DNA of 9,751 bases, from NCBI GenBank assembly GCA_002331575.1, contig DCZG01000065.1:3045-12795 (forward strand), given 5' to 3'. Made by a program: the position numbers and the translations under genes. How positions within the stretch are numbered: the stretch's first letter is position 1; the number at the start of each line of letters is the position of its first letter. The notes under the pieces were generated by a model. The model worked only from the letters and a program-made list of their open reading frames with translations. It did no database searches and was not told the origin of the DNA. This stretch comes from Atopobium sp. UBA2090 (GTDB lineage Bacteria; Actinomycetota; Coriobacteriia; Coriobacteriales; Atopobiaceae). Positions 7,160 to 9,751 of this stretch are shown piece after piece.

Positions 7160-8007
7160 TACAGCTGCTCCTCTCTGCTGTTCAGGAAGCGCATCTGAAG
7201 CACCGAGATGGTGACGATGACCACAAAGAAGATGACCGCGTTGGCGCTCTGGAAGCCAAACTGACCGCCGGCGAGGCCGTTGTTGTAGATGAGGTACGAG
7301 ATGGACTCGGTGCTCTGCGCGGGACCGCCTTGGGTGAGGGACATGATCTGGTCGAACACCATGAGCAGGTTCTTCATCGAGAGGACCATGTTGATGGTGA
7401 AGAAGGGCATGATGAGCGGGAACGTGAGGTAGCGGAACTTGTTCCAGCCAGAGGCGCCGTCGAGTGCGCCGGCCTCGTAGATGTCCTGCGGCACGGTCTG
7501 CAGGCCGGAGATGTAGATGATCGTGTTCATCGCGATCGCCTGCCAGGCGCAGACCGCCACGACGGCCACCCATGCCCAGCCCTTGTCGGCGAGGATGCTC
7601 GTCGTGTTGGTGAGGAAGGGCAGGATGTAGGTGAAGAAGTAGTTGAACACGTAGCCGACGACGAGCGCACCGAGGATGTTGGGGATGAAGTAGAGTCCGC
7701 GAAGCGAGGTCTTGAACTTGATCTTGGAGTTGAGCGCGAGCGCGAGGACGAGGGAGAGGACGTTGATGACGATCGTGCCCACGACGGCCATCTTGAACGT
7801 GAAGAGGTAGGAGTTGCCCACCCGCGTGTCGGTGAAGAGGTCGGCGTAGTTCCTGAAGCCGACCCAGTCGAAGCCGCCGTATCCCTTGGAGTTCGTGAAG
7901 CTGTAGATGAGACCGTTGATGAGCGGGAACGTGTTGAACGCGAAGAACAGCACGAGTATGGGGATGAGAATCAGGTAGTACGTTCTCATGTTCTTGCCGA
8001 AATGCAT
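7159..8007 (-). CDS. msmF: Sugar ABC transporter permease, MsmF/MalF type
   Basis: This 282-residue membrane protein is the first permease of the importer. Hydrophobic segments lie near residues 9-31, 66-92, 106-128, 143-165, 199-220 and 255-272. The EAA loop is at 178-201 (E-A-G-A-L-D-G-A-S-G, ending F-P-L-I-M-P). The short N-terminus before the first helix marks the MsmF/LacF-like group, not the longer E. coli MalF. The ATG at 8007 is chosen because AGGAGG stands 6 bases before it. The longer open frame to 8100 overlaps the binding-protein gene and adds a non-conserved tail. The gene begins 10 bases after the binding-protein stop and ends overlapping msmG by one base. It is expected to pair with MsmG in the membrane and to receive sugar from the upstream lipoprotein. 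Confidence 0.92.
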   Translation of the reverse strand: MHFGKNMRTYYLILIPILVLFFAFNTFPLINGLIYSFTNSKGYGGFDWVGFRNYADLFTDTRVGNSYLFTFKMAVVGTIVINVLSLVLALALNSKIKFKTSLRGLYFIPNILGALVVGYVFNYFFTYILPFLTNTTSILADKGWAWVAVVAVCAWQAIAMNTIIYISGLQTVPQDIYEAGALDGASGWNKFRYLTFPLIMPFFTINMVLSMKNLLMVFDQIMSLTQGGPAQSTESISYLIYNNGLAGGQFGFQSANAVIFFVVIVTISVLQMRFLNSREEQL

Positions 8008-8013
8008 GTCCTG

Positions 8014-8019
8014 CCTCCT
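8014..8019 (-). promoter_or_regulatory. Ribosome binding site of msmF, overlapping the upstream stop
   Basis: The minus strand reads TAGGAGG: the stop codon of the binding protein supplies the first two bases of a full AGGAGG, 6 bases before the msmF ATG. This supports coupled translation and fixes the start at 8007. Confidence 0.85.
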
Positions 8020-9304
8020 ATTCTTTCGAGCTCTCGTAGTCCTGGACCTTCCGAATGATGTCGCGGTTGTACCGGACCCAGTCGGAGTCGAACTTGGCAA
8101 GGAACTTGTCGACGTCCCCGTCCATGAGGAAGGTCTGGATCTGGGCGTCGACCGACATCTGCGACGGGTAGTGGTGGTCCTGGAAGTCGGCCACCTTCCC
8201 CTCGTCGATATAGGTCCTCATGCCGTCGAGGTGCTCGGAGAGCGTGAAGTCGCCCGAGACGCACGGGACCGAGGACTGCGCGTCGATGTAGGTCTGGATG
8301 TTGCTGCTCTCGAGCAGGTAGTCGAGCACCTCGTAGGCGGCGTCCTTGTTCGGGCAGGACTCCATGACGGAGAACTGGAGGTCGACGCCGGAGTTCAGGA
8401 CGAGCTTGTCCTTGTCGTTGCTGCCCGGCATCACGAAGGAGTCGATGTCGAGGTCGGGGTTCACCGAGAGAATCTGAGGCATGGCGTACGAGCCGATCAT
8501 GAACATGGCCGACTGTCCCTTGGCGAACGCCGTGCAGGCGTCGTTGTAGCCATAGGCGAAGGGGTTCTCCTCCATGTAGTCGAGGAGCTGGTACATCTTC
8601 TCGGCCACCTCGCGGTACTCGGCAGTGAACGTGGTCTTGCCCTCGTTGACCATCTGGCAGGTGTCGGACGGCGAGAGCTCGATCGCGAGCGCGTTCCAGG
8701 GAGCGAGCGTGGTCCAGGTGTCCTTGTAGCCTGCATAGAGGGGCTGGACGCCTGCTGCCTTGATCGTGTCCATGAGCGAGACGAACTCGTCCCAGGAGCC
8801 GGGAATCTCCCAGCCGTTCTGCTTGAACATGGTCCGGTTGTAGAGCACACCCGCCGCGTTGGCCATCCAGGGAAGGCCGAAGGTACCGTCGGTGGGAATG
8901 TACTCGAGCGTGTCGAGAATGTCCAAGTAGGACTGCTTGACCTGGGAGAGGCCCTGGAAGGAGCTCAGGTCTGCCAGGATGCCCGCCTCGACGAAGTCGG
9001 AGTAGTTGACGTCACCGCCGAAGCCGATGATGTCCGGGTAGTCCTCACGGACGAAGCGGGTCTTGAGGACGGTCATGGCCTCCTTCGGCGACGAGATGGT
9101 GAGATGGATGTTGTCGTGAGTGGCGTTGAAGCCGTCCTGGATCTGGGCGAAGACCTTCGTCGCCTCCTGCTTGTAGCTCACGATCTCGATGTTGGTGACG
9201 CCATCCGACGTCGTGCCCGAGTCGCCGCTCGAGCACCCCGCGAGCGCCGGGGCCATCGCCGCGATGGCGGCAAACGCCTTGATGGCCTGCCTTCTAGTTA
9301 GCAT
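8018..9304 (-). CDS. msmE: Extracellular sugar-binding lipoprotein of an ABC importer, MsmE type
   Basis: This 428-residue family-1 solute-binding protein is predicted to capture alpha-galactosides outside the membrane and deliver them to MsmF/MsmG. The N-terminus has basic residues R4R5, a hydrophobic Ala-rich stretch and the lipobox L-A-G-C with C24 as the lipidation site, so it is membrane-anchored. The start T-R-R-Q-A-I-K also resembles a twin-arginine (Tat) signal. The mature part carries features usual for sugar-binding proteins: Y-P-D-I-I (89-93), G-L-P-W-M-A-N near 143-149, L-Y-N-R-T-M-F just after, and A-F-A-K-G-Q-S-A-M-F-M-I-G (259-271). The ATG at 9304 is preceded by AAGGGGGA at 9-base spacing, and the signal peptide begins at that ATG. 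It lies 18 bases after the ATPase gene. The exact sugar (raffinose, melibiose, stachyose) is inferred only from the downstream GH36 enzyme. Confidence 0.93.
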   Translation of the reverse strand: MLTRRQAIKAFAAIAAMAPALAGCSSGDSGTTSDGVTNIEIVSYKQEATKVFAQIQDGFNATHDNIHLTISSPKEAMTVLKTRFVREDYPDIIGFGGDVNYSDFVEAGILADLSSFQGLSQVKQSYLDILDTLEYIPTDGTFGLPWMANAAGVLYNRTMFKQNGWEIPGSWDEFVSLMDTIKAAGVQPLYAGYKDTWTTLAPWNALAIELSPSDTCQMVNEGKTTFTAEYREVAEKMYQLLDYMEENPFAYGYNDACTAFAKGQSAMFMIGSYAMPQILSVNPDLDIDSFVMPGSNDKDKLVLNSGVDLQFSVMESCPNKDAAYEVLDYLLESSNIQTYIDAQSSVPCVSGDFTLSEHLDGMRTYIDEGKVADFQDHHYPSQMSVDAQIQTFLMDGDVDKFLAKFDSDWVRYNRDIIRKVQDYESSKE

Positions 9305-9322
9305 GGTCTGGTATCCCCCTTC

Positions 9323-9751
9323 CTAGTGAGCAATGGCCTGCTCGGTGTCCTTGTCAAAGAAGTGAAGCTTGTCGACGTCAAAGACGACGTCGATCTTCGA
9401 GCCCGCGCGGGCAGGCGTAGCTGCGTTCACGGAGGCGGACACGGAAGATGACCCACAGTCACAGTAGAGCATCACGCCCGCGCCGAGCAGCTCGTAGACG
9501 CTCACCGTGACGGCAATCGGGTCCGAGAGATGCTTGCTCTCCGCAGAGGCGCCCACCTCGTGGACGTCCTCGGGACGGATGCCGAGGACGACGGTCTTGC
9601 CCACGTAGCCAGCGTCGATGAGGGCCTTGGCCTTCTCGCCACCGACGGTGACCTTCTGCCCCTCGAAGGAGAGCGTGACGCCCTCGGAAACCTTCGCGAC
9701 GGTCGCATCGATGAAGTTCATCTGGGGTGAGCCGATGAAACCGGCGACGAA
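9323..9751 (-). CDS. msmK: Sugar ABC transporter ATPase, MsmK/UgpC type, C-terminal 142 residues (partial)
   Basis: Only the C-terminal end is in the window; the frame is open to the right edge. It opens with F-V-A-G-F-I-G-S-P-Q-M-N-F, the segment that joins the nucleotide-binding domain to the regulatory OB-fold (TOBE) region in MalK/MsmK/UgpC ATPases. It also contains G-I-R-P-E-D-V-H and ends with D-K-L-H-F-F-D-K-D-T-E-Q-A-I, as in this family. The Walker A, signature and Walker B motifs would lie outside the window, so ATPase integrity cannot be checked. It would power the MsmEFG importer encoded immediately downstream, 18 bases away. Because MsmK-type ATPases often serve several sugar importers and are encoded elsewhere, the linked copy suggests a dedicated subunit here, though sharing remains possible. 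Confidence 0.92.
   Translation of the reverse strand, partial: FVAGFIGSPQMNFIDATVAKVSEGVTLSFEGQKVTVGGEKAKALIDAGYVGKTVVLGIRPEDVHEVGASAESKHLSDPIAVTVSVYELLGAGVMLYCDCGSSSVSASVNAATPARAGSKIDVVFDVDKLHFFDKDTEQAIAH

Noticed and set aside
7160..7573. N-terminal extension of msmG over msmF
   Set aside because: The extra 138 residues are Arg/His-rich and out of frame within the msmF coding sequence. The coupled TAATG start is clear.
7988..9301. Plus-strand open frame of 437 codons opposite the binding-protein gene
   Set aside because: It is antisense to a complete lipoprotein gene with signal peptide and has no ribosome binding site or domain of its own.

Overview
The window is a high-GC segment in which every convincing gene lies on the minus strand, so transcription runs from the right edge to the left edge. 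The genes are tightly packed, with gaps of about 100 bases or less, one 1-base overlap and no stretch over 300 bases without a gene. High GC, a class II GalT and a GalK of the 'GNHTDH' type suggest a gut- or mouth-type actinobacterium such as a member of the Coriobacteriia (Olsenella, Collinsella or Atopobium relatives). That placement is inference, not proven here. No rRNA, tRNA, mobile element or CRISPR array was seen.

In transcription order the layout is: (1) the C-terminal end of an MsmK/UgpC/MalK-type sugar ABC ATPase, cut by the right edge (9323-9751); (2) a lipoprotein sugar-binding protein (8018-9304); (3) two MsmF- and MsmG-type permeases (7159-8007 and 6317-7159); (4) a GH36 alpha-galactosidase (4018-6213); (5) class II galactose-1-phosphate uridylyltransferase GalT (2422-3969); (6) galactokinase GalK (1113-2360); (7) the first 359 residues of a protein that joins a ParB/sulfiredoxin-like N-terminal region to a BMP-type (basic membrane protein) ligand-binding domain, cut by the left edge (1-1079).

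Read together, genes 1-6 form an import-and-use module for alpha-galactosides (melibiose, raffinose or stachyose type). The ABC transporter brings the oligosaccharide in, the cytoplasmic GH36 enzyme releases galactose, GalK phosphorylates it, and GalT exchanges it with UDP-glucose to give glucose-1-phosphate and UDP-galactose. No GalE, GalM, sucrose-splitting enzyme or transcriptional regulator is in view. The main promoter is presumably right of the window.

The longest gap (6214-6316, msmG to the alpha-galactosidase) holds a strong interrupted hairpin and, just before the enzyme's start, a 14-base LacI/CcpA-like operator. This could be a control point separating transporter from enzyme expression. 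The least understood item is the last gene, a cytoplasmic-looking ParB-like/BMP composite following galK. Several starts were moved from the longest open frame to internal ATGs with better ribosome binding sites (galK, galT, alpha-galactosidase, both permeases).
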